DNA of 64,000 bases from Aquirufa lenticrescens (GCF_019916085.1 NZ_CP049834.1:2060501-2124500); one strand, 5' to 3'. Positions 17,613 through 26,944 are shown, counted from the first letter of the stretch. The notes: generated from the letters alone by a model not told the origin. Numbers and translations: made by a program.

Positions 17613-17931
17613 AGAAGCTTTCTCCACAACCGCATGTACGGCTGGCGTTCGGGTTTTTGAATTGGAAACCTTTGCCATTTAGTCCGTCAGAGAAGTCTAA
17701 CTCGGTTCCTGCTAGGTAAAGGATTGATTTTTTGTCTACCATTACTTTCACACCTTTGTCTTCGAAGATCATATCGTTTGGTTGAGCTTCAGCAGCAAAA
17801 TCCAAATTATACATAAGGCCTGAACAGCCGCCACCTTCTACGGCTACTCGGATGTTGAATTCCTCCGTTAAACCTTCTTTAGAACGTAATTCTTTGATTC
17901 TATTGGCAGCTAAATCCGTTATCGTAAGCAT
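17605..17931 (-). CDS. A-type iron-sulfur carrier (IscA/SufA/ErpA family)
   Basis: Carries and delivers Fe-S clusters to apoproteins. The 108-residue protein has all three conserved cysteines: C36 in VEGGGCSGLMY and C100/C102 in the RTCGCGESF tail. It lies divergent from sufC, 150 bases away, which supports a SUF rather than ISC role. A TACTTTTG -7 box lies at 17968-17961 on its strand. It cannot be told from ErpA by sequence alone. Confidence 0.92.
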   Translation of the reverse strand: MLTITDLAANRIKELRSKEGLTEEFNIRVAVEGGGCSGLMYNLDFAAEAQPNDMIFEDKGVKVMVDKKSILYLAGTELDFSDGLNGKGFQFKNPNASRTCGCGESFSI

Positions 17932-17960
17932 GATGGTCGTATTTTGATGAAAATCTAATA

Positions 17961-17968
17961 CAAAAGTA
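17961..17968 (-). promoter_or_regulatory. -7 box of the A-type carrier gene
   Basis: TACTTTTG on the minus strand matches TAnnTTTG exactly. The expected start of transcription is near 17954, giving a 23-base leader. Confidence 0.6.
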
Positions 17969-17991
17969 GCCCTTTTTTTGATAAAAAAAAC

Positions 17992-18018
17992 CTTTATTTA
18001 GAGTGAATCTAAATAAAG
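17992..18018. promoter_or_regulatory. Symmetric operator between the divergent SUF promoters
   Basis: CTTTATTTAGA (17992-18002), five-base spacer GTGAA, then TCTAAATAAAG (18008-18018): perfect 11-bp arms. It lies almost midway between the two -7 boxes (23 bases from one and 25 from the other), just outside the expected -33 regions. That position suits a factor acting on both promoters, perhaps an iron- or redox-responsive regulator (inference). Confidence 0.7.
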
Positions 18019-18043
18019 TCTAGTTTTTCAAAACCATTGGTCT

Positions 18044-18051
18044 TAATTTTG
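18044..18051 (+). promoter_or_regulatory. -7 box of the sufC operon
   Basis: TAATTTTG matches TAnnTTTG. Expected start of transcription near 18058, about 24 bases before the sufC ATG. Confidence 0.6.
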
Positions 18052-18081
18052 TGTTTCAATTGCAGATTAAAAACATATACC

Positions 18082-18834
18082 ATGCTTTCAATAAAGAATT
18101 TACAAGCGAGAATAGGGGAGAAGGAAATCTTGAAGGGGATTAATTTAGAAATCAAAGCCGGTGAGGTTCACGCCATAATGGGACCCAATGGATCAGGTAA
18201 ATCAACCTTAGCGTCCGTTTTAGCAGGACGTGAAGACTACGAAGTTACCGGAGGATCCGTTGATTTTTTTGGAAAAGATTTGTTGGATTTAGCTCCTGAA
18301 GAACGCGCAGCAGAGGGTTTATTCCTTGCTTTTCAATATCCTGTGGAGATTCCAGGGGTGTCGACTACGAACTTTATGAAGTCAGCGGTAAATGAAATTC
18401 GCAAATACCGTGGCGAGGAGCCTTTGGACGCTGTTCAATTTTTGAAAATGTTCAAAGAGAAAATGAGCTATGTGAATATTGACCAAAGTTTATTGTCTCG
18501 TGCCTTAAACGAAGGTTTCTCCGGTGGAGAGAAGAAAAGAAATGAAATTTTCCAAATGGCGGTATTAGAACCTAAGTTGGCTATTTTGGATGAAACAGAC
18601 TCCGGTTTAGACATCGATGCCTTGCGTATCGTGGCGGAAGGAGTAAATAAATTGAAATCCCCTGATAATGCGACGATTGTAGTGACTCACTACCAGCGAC
18701 TTTTGGACTACATTATTCCAGATTTTGTTCACGTATTGTACAAAGGAAAGATTGTAAAATCAGGAGGGAAAGAATTAGCGCTTGAATTAGAAGAGCGTGG
18801 GTATGATTGGATTATTTCAGCTTTAGGAGAATAA
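18082..18834 (+). CDS. sufC: SUF Fe-S assembly ATPase
   Basis: ABC-type ATPase of the SufBCD scaffold that builds Fe-S clusters in the cytosol. The 250-residue protein has Walker A GPNGSGKST (about 34-42), the signature SGGEKKR, Walker B LAILDETDSGLD and the H-loop VVTHYQR, all intact; the EKKRNE form of the signature is typical of SufC. I begin at the ATG at 18082 because the frame upstream has no plausible start and contains the promoter box. sufD follows after one base. The usual partner gene sufB is not found before it. Confidence 0.96.
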   Translation: MLSIKNLQARIGEKEILKGINLEIKAGEVHAIMGPNGSGKSTLASVLAGREDYEVTGGSVDFFGKDLLDLAPEERAAEGLFLAFQYPVEIPGVSTTNFMKSAVNEIRKYRGEEPLDAVQFLKMFKEKMSYVNIDQSLLSRALNEGFSGGEKKRNEIFQMAVLEPKLAILDETDSGLDIDALRIVAEGVNKLKSPDNATIVVTHYQRLLDYIIPDFVHVLYKGKIVKSGGKELALELEERGYDWIISALGE

Positions 18835-18835
18835 G

Positions 18836-20047
18836 ATGTTGTATACAGAATTAACCTCATCGGCTCAGAAAGAGGCATTGGATCGTTTTAAGGCCAAAGG
18901 ATTTCCGACTAATAAGTGGGAAGAATGGAAGTATGCATCCTTGAAATCGTGGAATGATAAAGACCTAGATTGGAGTCCTGCTGCTTTAAATGAAATTTCC
19001 TCAGCCAACTTACTAACCCAAAACGGGAACACTAGCTTCAAGGGGGCTTTACCAGCCGGAGTAGAATTTATTTCATTCGATGCTTTTATGGCAGCTAATC
19101 CAGCGATTGCAGCTAAATGGGAGCAGCGATTACCTATCTTAGATCAGAACTCCTTATACGATTTAAACACTGCGCTTGTGGTAAATACACAGGTTTTGTG
19201 GGTAAAAGCAGGTGTTTCGGTTGATCAGGCAATCACACATGATTTTATTCTATCTGCAGCGAAAGCTTCAGCGGTTCAAAGTCGATTGATTGTTTATGTG
19301 GAAGAGAATGCGTCCTTAACTTTAATTGAGCGTGCATTTACGAAAGAAGGTTCAGCAGAGGTTTTGTCCAATTTTGTTCAAGAAATTTATGTGAACGAGA
19401 AGGCGAATTTGACCTATGTGAAGGAGCAAGATTTAGCCCAAAACACCACTCACATCGATCACACGTTCATCACGCAGCTTTCGAATAGTCAGGTAGATTT
19501 ATTTACTTTCTCGCTGAATGCCGCTTATTTACGTAATAACCTGCATTTCTACAGCGATGGCGAAAATGTGGTTTCGAATTTGAATGGTCTTTATGTGCCA
19601 GGTGAAGATCAATTGATGGATTCACACACGGTTGTAGATCACCGCAAACCGAATTCAGAATCACACGAATTATACAAAGGCGTGTTATTAGGAAACTCCA
19701 CAGGCGTGTTTAATGGTAAGATTTTTGTACGTCCAGACGCGCAGAAGACCAATGCTTTCCAAAGTTGTAAAAACGTACTAGCTTCCACTCGGGCTACAAT
19801 GAACACGAAGCCTCAATTAGAGATTTGGGCGGATGATGTGAAATGTTCCCATGGAACGACAACAGGTCAATTGAACGAAGAGGCATTATTCTATCTACGT
19901 TCAAGAGGTATTTCTTTAGGAAACGCGCGAACTTTATTGTTACTCGCTTTTGTTCAAGAAGTAATCGACCGCGTAACACACGAAGAGACAAAGTTACGTT
20001 TGACAGATAAAATTATTTCAAAAATCCAGACTTCCTTAGCGATTTAA
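18836..20047 (+). CDS. sufD: SUF Fe-S assembly protein SufD
   Basis: Beta-helix scaffold subunit that pairs with SufB and SufC. The 403-residue protein shows the family pattern: N-terminal helical part with NKWEEWKYASLKSW, a central repetitive beta region, and the conserved C-terminal segment around KPQLEIWADDVKCSHGTTTG with the SufBD core Cys-His pair. Because it is about 400 residues long and lacks the SufB-type N-terminal cysteine region, I call it SufD and not SufB. It lies one base after sufC and two bases before sufS. Confidence 0.94.
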   Translation: MLYTELTSSAQKEALDRFKAKGFPTNKWEEWKYASLKSWNDKDLDWSPAALNEISSANLLTQNGNTSFKGALPAGVEFISFDAFMAANPAIAAKWEQRLPILDQNSLYDLNTALVVNTQVLWVKAGVSVDQAITHDFILSAAKASAVQSRLIVYVEENASLTLIERAFTKEGSAEVLSNFVQEIYVNEKANLTYVKEQDLAQNTTHIDHTFITQLSNSQVDLFTFSLNAAYLRNNLHFYSDGENVVSNLNGLYVPGEDQLMDSHTVVDHRKPNSESHELYKGVLLGNSTGVFNGKIFVRPDAQKTNAFQSCKNVLASTRATMNTKPQLEIWADDVKCSHGTTTGQLNEEALFYLRSRGISLGNARTLLLLAFVQEVIDRVTHEETKLRLTDKIISKIQTSLAI

Positions 20048-20049
20048 TC

Positions 20050-21276
20050 ATGGCGGAGAAATTAAATATAGATCAAATTAGAGCAGATTTCCCTGTTTTA
20101 CATCAGCAGGTGAACAAGGCTCCTTTGATTTATTTTGATAATGCGGCGACTACACAAAAGCCCAAAGCTGTCATTGCTGCGCTTTCAGCCTATTATGAGC
20201 AGGATAATGCGAACATTCACCGAGGTATTCACACCTTGGCAGAACGCGCGACTACGGCGTATGAGTTAACAAGAAAAAAGTTAGCGGCCTTTTTAAATGC
20301 TCCCTCTACTGACCAGATTATTTTCACTTCGGGTACGACTGCAGGGATTAATTTAGTTGCCCAAACTTTTGGACGTGCTAACGTCGGAAAAGGAGATCAA
20401 ATCATTGTTTCTAACCTAGAGCACCACTCGAACATCGTGCCTTGGCAGATGATTGCGGAGGAAAAAGGGGCAGAGATTAAGGTGATTCCTGTGAGTGATG
20501 CCGGTGTTTTAGATATCGAAGCATTTAAAGCTTTACTAAATTCAAAAGTGAAGTTAGTCGCCGTCAATCACGTTTCTAACGCGATTGGGACGATTAACCC
20601 GATAGCTGAGATTATTTCTTTAGCGCATGCTGTAGGCGCGAAAGTATTAATTGATGGGGCACAATCAGTCGCGCATTTATCAGTAGATGTGCAAGCATTG
20701 GATATGGATTTCTTTGTGTTTTCGGCGCATAAACTTTTTGGGCCTACGGGTGTGGGAGTTTTATACGGGAAGCGTGATTTACTAGAAGCGATGCCACCTT
20801 ACCAAGGAGGAGGGGAGATGATTAAAGAGGTGAGTTTTTCGGGTACGACCTACAACGAATTACCCTATAAATTTGAGGCAGGAACGCCTAATATTGCGGA
20901 TGTGATTGCTTTTGGGGCAGCTTTGGATTATGTTCAGGCTATCCCTTCGGAAGCTTTAGCAGCGCAAGAAGAGGCGCTTTTAGCCTACGCAACACAGAAA
21001 TTAAAATCGATTCCAGGTCTACGTATCGTGGGTACAGCTCCTGAAAAGATCGCCGTTATTTCATTTGTGATTGACGGAGTTCACCCGCAAGATATTGGGG
21101 TGTTATTAGATAAATTTGGCATTGCGATTCGTACCGGACATCACTGTGCGCAGCCATTGATGCAGCGCTACGAGTTAGTGGGTACGTGCCGTGCCTCCTT
21201 TGCTTTCTACAATACGTTCGAGGAGATCGATCGTTTTGTGCTTTGTTTAGAGAAAACCTTACAGATGTTAGGATAA
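20050..21276 (+). CDS. sufS: Cysteine desulfurase SufS
   Basis: PLP enzyme that removes sulfur from cysteine and hands it on as a persulfide. The 408-residue protein has YFDNAATTQKP near residue 29, the PLP-lysine in FSAHKLFGPTG (K about 228), and the catalytic cysteine in RTGHHCAQPLM. The NANIHRG and short active loop are typical of group II desulfurases that need SufE. Its stop overlaps the sufE start by one base (TAATG). Confidence 0.96.
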   Translation: MAEKLNIDQIRADFPVLHQQVNKAPLIYFDNAATTQKPKAVIAALSAYYEQDNANIHRGIHTLAERATTAYELTRKKLAAFLNAPSTDQIIFTSGTTAGINLVAQTFGRANVGKGDQIIVSNLEHHSNIVPWQMIAEEKGAEIKVIPVSDAGVLDIEAFKALLNSKVKLVAVNHVSNAIGTINPIAEIISLAHAVGAKVLIDGAQSVAHLSVDVQALDMDFFVFSAHKLFGPTGVGVLYGKRDLLEAMPPYQGGGEMIKEVSFSGTTYNELPYKFEAGTPNIADVIAFGAALDYVQAIPSEALAAQEEALLAYATQKLKSIPGLRIVGTAPEKIAVISFVIDGVHPQDIGVLLDKFGIAIRTGHHCAQPLMQRYELVGTCRASFAFYNTFEEIDRFVLCLEKTLQMLG

Positions 21277-21692
21277 TGGGAAAGTCGATTAACGAAATAC
21301 AAGAAGAATTAATTGAAGAGTTCGGTCTTTTTGAAGATTGGGCGGATAAATACGAATATTTAATTGACCTAGGTAAGAAGTTAGCGCCTATGTCAGATGC
21401 CTTTAAAACGGAGGATAATGTAATTAAGGGCTGCCAAAGCCGCGTTTGGTTACATGCTGAAAAGCAAGGTGATTTAGTCGTTTTTCAGGCGGATTCTGAG
21501 GCCATTATTGTGAAAGGAATGATATCGATGTTGATTCGGGTTTTGTCGAATCACACGCCAGCGGAGATTTTAGCCGCGGATTTATACTTTATCGAGCAAA
21601 TTGGTATGAGCCAGCATTTGGCCCAAACCAGATCAAACGGATTAGTTTCGATGGTTAAACAAATGCAACATTATGCGCTGGCCTTCTCTTAA
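21276..21692 (+). CDS. sufE: Sulfur acceptor SufE
   Basis: Takes the persulfide from SufS and passes it to the SufBCD scaffold. The 138-residue protein begins with MGKSINEIQEELIEEF at the TAATG junction; longer frames upstream only repeat the sufS end in another frame. The active cysteine is in NVIKGCQSRVWL, and the LIDLGKKL and SNGLVSMV segments fit the family. Confidence 0.95.
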   Translation: MGKSINEIQEELIEEFGLFEDWADKYEYLIDLGKKLAPMSDAFKTEDNVIKGCQSRVWLHAEKQGDLVVFQADSEAIIVKGMISMLIRVLSNHTPAEILAADLYFIEQIGMSQHLAQTRSNGLVSMVKQMQHYALAFS

Positions 21693-21705
21693 GCGATTAT
21701 TTAGA

Positions 21706-22035
21706 ATGGAAAATTCAAGTCAAATGAATGAGGTAGAATTAAAGGAAAAAGTGGTCAAGGCGATTAAAACCGTTTATGATCCAGAAATTCCAGTTGATGT
21801 GTACGAGCTCGGATTAATCTATGAAATTAAGATTTTCCCGGTCAATAACGTGTATATCTTGATGACCCTCACTTCGCCTTCTTGTCCGTCTGCGGAAAGT
21901 ATTCCAGTGGATATTGAGAAAGCGGTCAGGGAGATTGAAGGGATTGCGGAAGTCTCCGTAGAATTAACATTTGATCCTCCTTACGAGCAGGATATGATGT
22001 CTGAAGTGGCCAAATTGGAACTTGGTTTTATGTAA
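21706..22035 (+). CDS. SUF-linked DUF59/MIP18-family protein
   Basis: Small cytosolic protein of 109 residues from the ATG at 21706. It has the DUF59 pattern KTVYDPEIPVDVYELGLIY and the conserved cysteine in TSPSCPSAE, with a C-terminal DPPYEQDMMSEVAK. Homologues (SufT-like, PaaD) help load Fe-S clusters. It follows sufE after 13 bases in the same operon, which supports a role in Fe-S target maturation; the exact step is unknown. Confidence 0.88.
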   Translation: MENSSQMNEVELKEKVVKAIKTVYDPEIPVDVYELGLIYEIKIFPVNNVYILMTLTSPSCPSAESIPVDIEKAVREIEGIAEVSVELTFDPPYEQDMMSEVAKLELGFM

Positions 22036-22068
22036 TTGCGTTTAATTTAAAATCTAATATAAAAATAT

Positions 22069-22482
22069 ATGTATCCAGAACATTTAGTACATCCTATGCG
22101 GATGGATATCGTTGCCGGAGGTTTCCAAGAATTGAAGTTAGCTTCAGAAGTGGAAGATGTAATGGCTAAGCCAGGTACTACCTTGGTATTTTTCAACTCT
22201 GTTTGTGGATGTTCAGCTTCTACAGCTCGTCCAGGTGTAAAACACGCGGTAGCTTCATCAGCTAAGAAGCCTAATCAATTAGTGACCGTTTTTGCTGGTG
22301 TTGATCCAGAAGCGGTTCAAAAAGCACGTGAGTATACCTTACCTTACCCTCCATCATCTCCATCCATTGCTTTATTCAAAGATGGTGAGTTAGTACATTT
22401 CGTAGAGCGCCATCATATTGAAGGACGTTCAGCAGACATGATCGCTGGACACTTAGAAGGCGTATTCGAAGAGTTTTGTTAA
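22069..22482 (+). CDS. Bacilliredoxin, BrxA/BrxB (YphP/YqiW) family
   Basis: Thiol-redox protein with a thioredoxin-like fold, known in Firmicutes to remove bacillithiol from proteins. The 137-residue protein carries the family CGC motif in NSVCGCSAST, plus the AGVDPEAV and FVERHHIEGRSA segments. Its place at the end of the SUF operon suggests thiol or Fe-S care; whether this organism makes bacillithiol cannot be judged here. It has its own downstream terminator. Confidence 0.9.
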   Translation: MYPEHLVHPMRMDIVAGGFQELKLASEVEDVMAKPGTTLVFFNSVCGCSASTARPGVKHAVASSAKKPNQLVTVFAGVDPEAVQKAREYTLPYPPSSPSIALFKDGELVHFVERHHIEGRSADMIAGHLEGVFEEFC

Positions 22483-22500
22483 TATTAACACAATAAAAAA

Positions 22501-22530
22501 GGGAGCTTCCATCAGGAGCTCCCTTTTTTT
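22501..22530. terminator. Terminator at the end of the SUF region
   Basis: GGGAGC-T-TCC (left) and GGAGCTCCC (right) pair with one bulged T around an ATCA loop, followed by seven T and preceded by six A, so it can serve both the SUF operon and the convergent M16 gene. Confidence 0.88.
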
Positions 22531-22548
22531 ATGTCCTTTCAGTGAGGA

Positions 22549-25377
22549 TTATTGCTTAGGCGCACCGCCCATCGCTCCTGATTCTGAAGTATTATTTTTT
22601 GCTTTCTCAGCCATTTTCTTAGCGGCACCTTCATAATCACCTGCTTTGATGAAGGACATCTTCAACAAGTCGATTGATTTTTGAGTAGCCTCTTGAATTT
22701 GCGCAGGAGTTAAGCTCTTGATCTTGTTTTCTAATTCTTCAGACCATTTCATGTTACGGCCTAAGAACAAGTTGCTGTTCAAGCTTCCTACTAAAGCATT
22801 GTCTTGAGAACGAGTTACTTGGCGTGATTGTAACCAAGATTTCTTCGCTTCATCGATTTCTTTTTGAGTAAAACCTTCTTTCAATACTTTTTCGATTTCT
22901 TCTTTGAAAGCAGACTCAAGCTTAGCTAAGTTCTCTGGAGCGTAGATGGCATAACCAATAAAGGCTCCGCTTTGATCTAATGGACTCGCCACGAACTGTG
23001 AACCTACACCATAAGATAAACCATCTTTCTGGCGAATACGGTTCATTAAACGTGAGCTTAAGCCACTGCCACCACCTAACATATAGTTTGATAACTCTAA
23101 TGCAGCATAGTTTGGATCGCTATCTGAGATTTTCAATGGCTGGTAGGCTAAGAAGAAGGCATTAGCCTTATCTGGTGTTTCAATTGAAATTGCTTTTCCA
23201 CCTGTTTCTTTAAACTCATCAGGAATGCGTTTGTAAGGCTTAGGTGATTTCCAATTGCCAAATTCTGCTGCGATTAAATCTTTCAGTTCTTTCTCATCAA
23301 AATCACCTACTGCTGAGAAGGTTGCATCTGAAGCTCCGTAGAAGTTTTTGTAGAAATTAACTGACTCCTCTAATTTTACAGCGGCATAGTTAGCCGTTTG
23401 CTCTGCCATGGTAGGCTGGTAGCGAACATCTTTTTTATCGTAGTGCCCAGCTCTTAATTGGCCTAATGCCTCAGAACCTTTAGCTTGTGGCTCACTTTTT
23501 TGACCTTCGATTGCTGTTAAATTTTCTTGCTTCAATTTTTCAAATTCAGCAGCAGGGAATACCGGTTGTTTTAATGCCTCAGCCACTAATTTCATAGCTG
23601 GGATTAAATTTTCACGTGTTGTTTCAATGGAAACGTTCGCTTGTGTTGCTCCACCTGAGATACCTACACGTGCTTTCAATTTGTCTAATTCATCTTGGAA
23701 TTGTTGACGTGTGTGTTTCGCAGTTCCTTTAGTTAACATATCAGCTGCTAAATCCGCTGCCGTAGCTGTTCCCATTAACGATTTTACATCGCCAAAACGC
23801 AAGGTCATACGAGCATAAACTGAATTACCTCTCGTCTTCTTTGATAATAGCGCAACTTGAACACCACCGATTTTCTCTTTCTTCGTGCGAGCGTCAATGT
23901 TTGCTGGAGAAGGATCAAAAGCTTCGCCTTGGCTAACTGCAGCCTTAGGCTTGAAGTCCTTTAATACAGTTGCTACATCTTTTGCTTCTGGAATCTCCGC
24001 ACGCTCCGGTTTCTCTGTAGGGTAGAAGGTACCAGTCGTTCTATTGGAAGATTTAAAGTAAGCCGATGCCACACGTTGAATATCAGCAGGGGTGATTTTC
24101 TCTAATTGGTTACGTGTGTGGAACAATAAACGCCAATCACCTTGAGCGATGTATTCAGAAAGACCTACACCTACACGTTGTGCATTGTTTAATAACAATT
24201 CGATGTTCTTAATGCCTTTGGTCTTAATACGGTCAACCTCTTCTTTTGTTGGAGGAGTTTTAGCAAAATTCTCAATCGTTTCGATCATGATCTTACGAAC
24301 AGAATCCACTGATTTTTCTTTTAAAACCTCAGCACCAAAATAAACTAATCCAGGTTCTTTTAATTGGAAAGTCATTCCGAACTGGCTGCTTGCTTTCTTG
24401 GTATCAATTAATGCCTTGTACAAGCGTCCTGAAGGAGCATCGGTTAGTAAGTCAGTCATTACGTCTACCGCAACATAGTCTGGGTGTAAACCGGATGGAA
24501 TGTGGTAGGCCATACCCACTACTTGAACATCACCGACGCGGCGAAGAGACACTTCTCTTTCTCCATCTTGCGTAGGTTCAGCCGTAAACGTAGGCGTTAA
24601 AACACGCTCAGGACGAGGGATAATACCAAATTTCTCGTTGACTAACTTTAATGTTTTAATTGGGTCAAACTTACCTGCCACTAATAAAACCGCGTTATCT
24701 GGCTGGTAGTATTTACGGTAATAAGCTTGCAAGTTTTCAATAGGCACTTTTTCGATGTCAGAACGAGCACCGATAGTGGAGTTACCATAGTTATGCCATA
24801 AGAAAGCCGTAGAAACGATACGCTCCATTAAGACACTACCTGGATCATTTTCGCCACGTTCGAATTCGTTACGAACAACTGTCATTTCGGTTTCTAATTC
24901 GCTCTTCGCAATACGTGAGTTGATCATACGATCAGCCTCCATATCTAAAGCCCAATCTAGATTTTCATCTGTTGAAGCGAATGTTTCGAAGTAGTTCGTG
25001 CGGTCTAACCAAGTGGTTCCGTTGAATTGAGCGCCATGATCAGAGATCTCTTTCGCTACTTCTTTGTGTTTTTCTTTTGTCCCCTTAAACACCATGTGTT
25101 CTAACAAGTGGGACATACCTGTTTCACCATAGCCCTCGTGACGAGAACCTACTAAATAGGTGATGTTAACGGTAATTGTTTGCTTCGATGGGTCTGGAAA
25201 TAATAATACTTTTAAGCCATTGGCTAATTTGTATTCCGTAATTCCTTCTGCTTCCGTTACCTTTTCGGGTATTGGAAGGCTAGCGGATGCCTTTTGTGTG
25301 GTTGGAGTGGGTTTAGGCTGAGCCATTGCAGGTTGCAAAAGACAAAGCAGTAAACCCGATAGAATAATTTTCTTCAT
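22549..25377 (-). CDS. Exported M16-family zinc protease, two-domain
   Basis: Pitrilysin-type metallopeptidase of 942 residues with a signal peptide (through about AMAQ, residue 20). The inverted zinc motif HLLEH (H90, E93, H94) is in the first M16 half, followed by the usual downstream Glu region ETEMTVVRNEFERG. The second half (from about residue 490) has the M16 fold without the zinc site, as is normal for two-domain pitrilysins. It probably degrades peptides in the periplasm. A second, single-domain M16 gene lies at 44710. Confidence 0.92.
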   Translation of the reverse strand: MKKIILSGLLLCLLQPAMAQPKPTPTTQKASASLPIPEKVTEAEGITEYKLANGLKVLLFPDPSKQTITVNITYLVGSRHEGYGETGMSHLLEHMVFKGTKEKHKEVAKEISDHGAQFNGTTWLDRTNYFETFASTDENLDWALDMEADRMINSRIAKSELETEMTVVRNEFERGENDPGSVLMERIVSTAFLWHNYGNSTIGARSDIEKVPIENLQAYYRKYYQPDNAVLLVAGKFDPIKTLKLVNEKFGIIPRPERVLTPTFTAEPTQDGEREVSLRRVGDVQVVGMAYHIPSGLHPDYVAVDVMTDLLTDAPSGRLYKALIDTKKASSQFGMTFQLKEPGLVYFGAEVLKEKSVDSVRKIMIETIENFAKTPPTKEEVDRIKTKGIKNIELLLNNAQRVGVGLSEYIAQGDWRLLFHTRNQLEKITPADIQRVASAYFKSSNRTTGTFYPTEKPERAEIPEAKDVATVLKDFKPKAAVSQGEAFDPSPANIDARTKKEKIGGVQVALLSKKTRGNSVYARMTLRFGDVKSLMGTATAADLAADMLTKGTAKHTRQQFQDELDKLKARVGISGGATQANVSIETTRENLIPAMKLVAEALKQPVFPAAEFEKLKQENLTAIEGQKSEPQAKGSEALGQLRAGHYDKKDVRYQPTMAEQTANYAAVKLEESVNFYKNFYGASDATFSAVGDFDEKELKDLIAAEFGNWKSPKPYKRIPDEFKETGGKAISIETPDKANAFFLAYQPLKISDSDPNYAALELSNYMLGGGSGLSSRLMNRIRQKDGLSYGVGSQFVASPLDQSGAFIGYAIYAPENLAKLESAFKEEIEKVLKEGFTQKEIDEAKKSWLQSRQVTRSQDNALVGSLNSNLFLGRNMKWSEELENKIKSLTPAQIQEATQKSIDLLKMSFIKAGDYEGAAKKMAEKAKNNTSESGAMGGAPKQ

Positions 25378-25454
25378 AGGGTATTTTGTTTTGAGAATCG
25401 AAAATTAAAAATTAATTGACTGAGTGATACTGATAAAATGATGAACGGCAAGAA

Positions 25455-26858
25455 TTATTTCTTATACTGTTGAATTAACTTATAAATCGCCTTTTGTGTT
25501 TCCATGTTTGGAAAATATTCAAAAATTATTTCGTGCTTATCATAGTCCAATAAAAGACCAGACTCCAAGAAATGAAAGGCCTCTTTAAATTGCCCTGCTT
25601 TAATTAAAAAGATAGCTGCGCGGTAATATAGGTCAGCTTCCTCTGGAAGTTCATCGATGGCAGAAAGCATAATCTCTGCGCACTTTTCGAAGTCATTTAA
25701 GTCGTAATGTAATTGCGCCCATTTGACCCAAGTAGGAGCGAAGAAAGAGTCTAGATCAACGGATTTGGCATAGGCCTCATCAGAAGAAACGGGATTGCCT
25801 AAATAGGCTTCCACATCCGCTAAACCCGTCCAGTACAAGGGATTAGTGTCGTTTAATTTCAATGCTTTCTTCAAGAAATGTAAGGCTTCAAACCACTTGT
25901 CCAGTTCAGTCAAGCAAACGGCTAAACCATAATAGCCTTCATCCCAAAGAGGATCTACCTTAATCGCCTCCTTATAATGCGTTAGTGCTTCATCAAAACG
26001 ACGCTGACGTTCAATGCTAGCCCCTAAGCAGCAATATAATTCCGGGTTAGGATCATCGTATTTTAAGCAAAGTTGATACGATTCCTCGGCCTTCGCATAC
26101 TCCTGAATGTTCATATAGGTATTCCCTAAATTAAATAGGGAAGACCCAAAGGTAGGTTCAATGGCAAGCGAATATTCATAGGCATCGATGGCCTTTTCAA
26201 ATTGCTTTAGCTTCGAATAGGCGATACCTAAATTGTACCAGGCTGTGAAAGAAAAGGGGTCAGCATCAATGAACTGCTTATAATAGGGGATGCTTTCCTC
26301 AATTTTGCCTATTTCATCTAAGCAATTTGCGAGTTCCACTAGGGCATTTTCATTCTCAGAATTAAGCTCTAAGCACTTCTTTAGCATATCTACCGCCTCG
26401 CGGGGTTTTCCCCAGGCTTGGTAGCTCAAGCCGATACGGAAATAGACTTCGTCTTTTTCTTCTGTTCGGTCTAATGAAGCTAAAAACAGTTGAATAGATT
26501 CTTCATGTTGCCCCATTTGGCTTAATAAATAGCCTTTAACGAGGGTTAATTCGATATCGTTCGGGAAAAGTAGGATGGCATTTTCAATTAATTCCATCGC
26601 CTCTTCTGGCTTTTGCATTTCGCCTAAAATTTGCGCTTTCAGGGTAATTAATTCTAGCGAATAACTGAAATGACTCAGGCCTAAATTAACGGCCTCTAAA
26701 GCTTGATCAAAACGCGATTGAACAAAGTAATGTTCTGCGATTTGTTCTAAAGTCTCTGCATCGAAAAACGCGTTTTCTTGCTGATTCAACATATTCTCGT
26801 ACCGTTGAACGGAAGACTGAATGTCTTCTTTATTTTCGTCGAATTCGGGATCTAGCAT
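25455..26858 (-). CDS. TPR-repeat protein, cytoplasmic
   Basis: Protein of 467 residues built of about twelve tetratricopeptide repeats with no signal peptide, beginning with an acidic stretch MLDPEFDENKEDIQ. Repeats such as SFTAWYNLGIAYSKLKQFEKA and AEESYQLCLKYDDPNPELY show the TPR consensus. It is a likely scaffold for other proteins; no enzyme domain is visible. It is divergent from the ppx-like gene, 86 bases away. Confidence 0.82.
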   Translation of the reverse strand: MLDPEFDENKEDIQSSVQRYENMLNQQENAFFDAETLEQIAEHYFVQSRFDQALEAVNLGLSHFSYSLELITLKAQILGEMQKPEEAMELIENAILLFPNDIELTLVKGYLLSQMGQHEESIQLFLASLDRTEEKDEVYFRIGLSYQAWGKPREAVDMLKKCLELNSENENALVELANCLDEIGKIEESIPYYKQFIDADPFSFTAWYNLGIAYSKLKQFEKAIDAYEYSLAIEPTFGSSLFNLGNTYMNIQEYAKAEESYQLCLKYDDPNPELYCCLGASIERQRRFDEALTHYKEAIKVDPLWDEGYYGLAVCLTELDKWFEALHFLKKALKLNDTNPLYWTGLADVEAYLGNPVSSDEAYAKSVDLDSFFAPTWVKWAQLHYDLNDFEKCAEIMLSAIDELPEEADLYYRAAIFLIKAGQFKEAFHFLESGLLLDYDKHEIIFEYFPNMETQKAIYKLIQQYKK

Positions 26859-26920
26859 TTTTCAGGATACATTTTTACTAAAATAAAGAATATTATTTAT
26901 TCTTGAACGCCTTTTCGGCT

Positions 26921-26928
26921 TAATTTTG
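26921..26928 (+). promoter_or_regulatory. -7 box of the ppx-like gene
   Basis: TAATTTTG matches TAnnTTTG, 16 bases before the ATG at 26945. The nearest TTG is too close (15 bases) to be a standard -33 element. Confidence 0.5.
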
Positions 26929-26944
26929 TTCCAAACATCTGATA

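Noticed and set aside
22549-25377. Plus-strand short frames inside the M16 gene
   Set aside because: They lie antisense to a gene with intact motifs and match no family.
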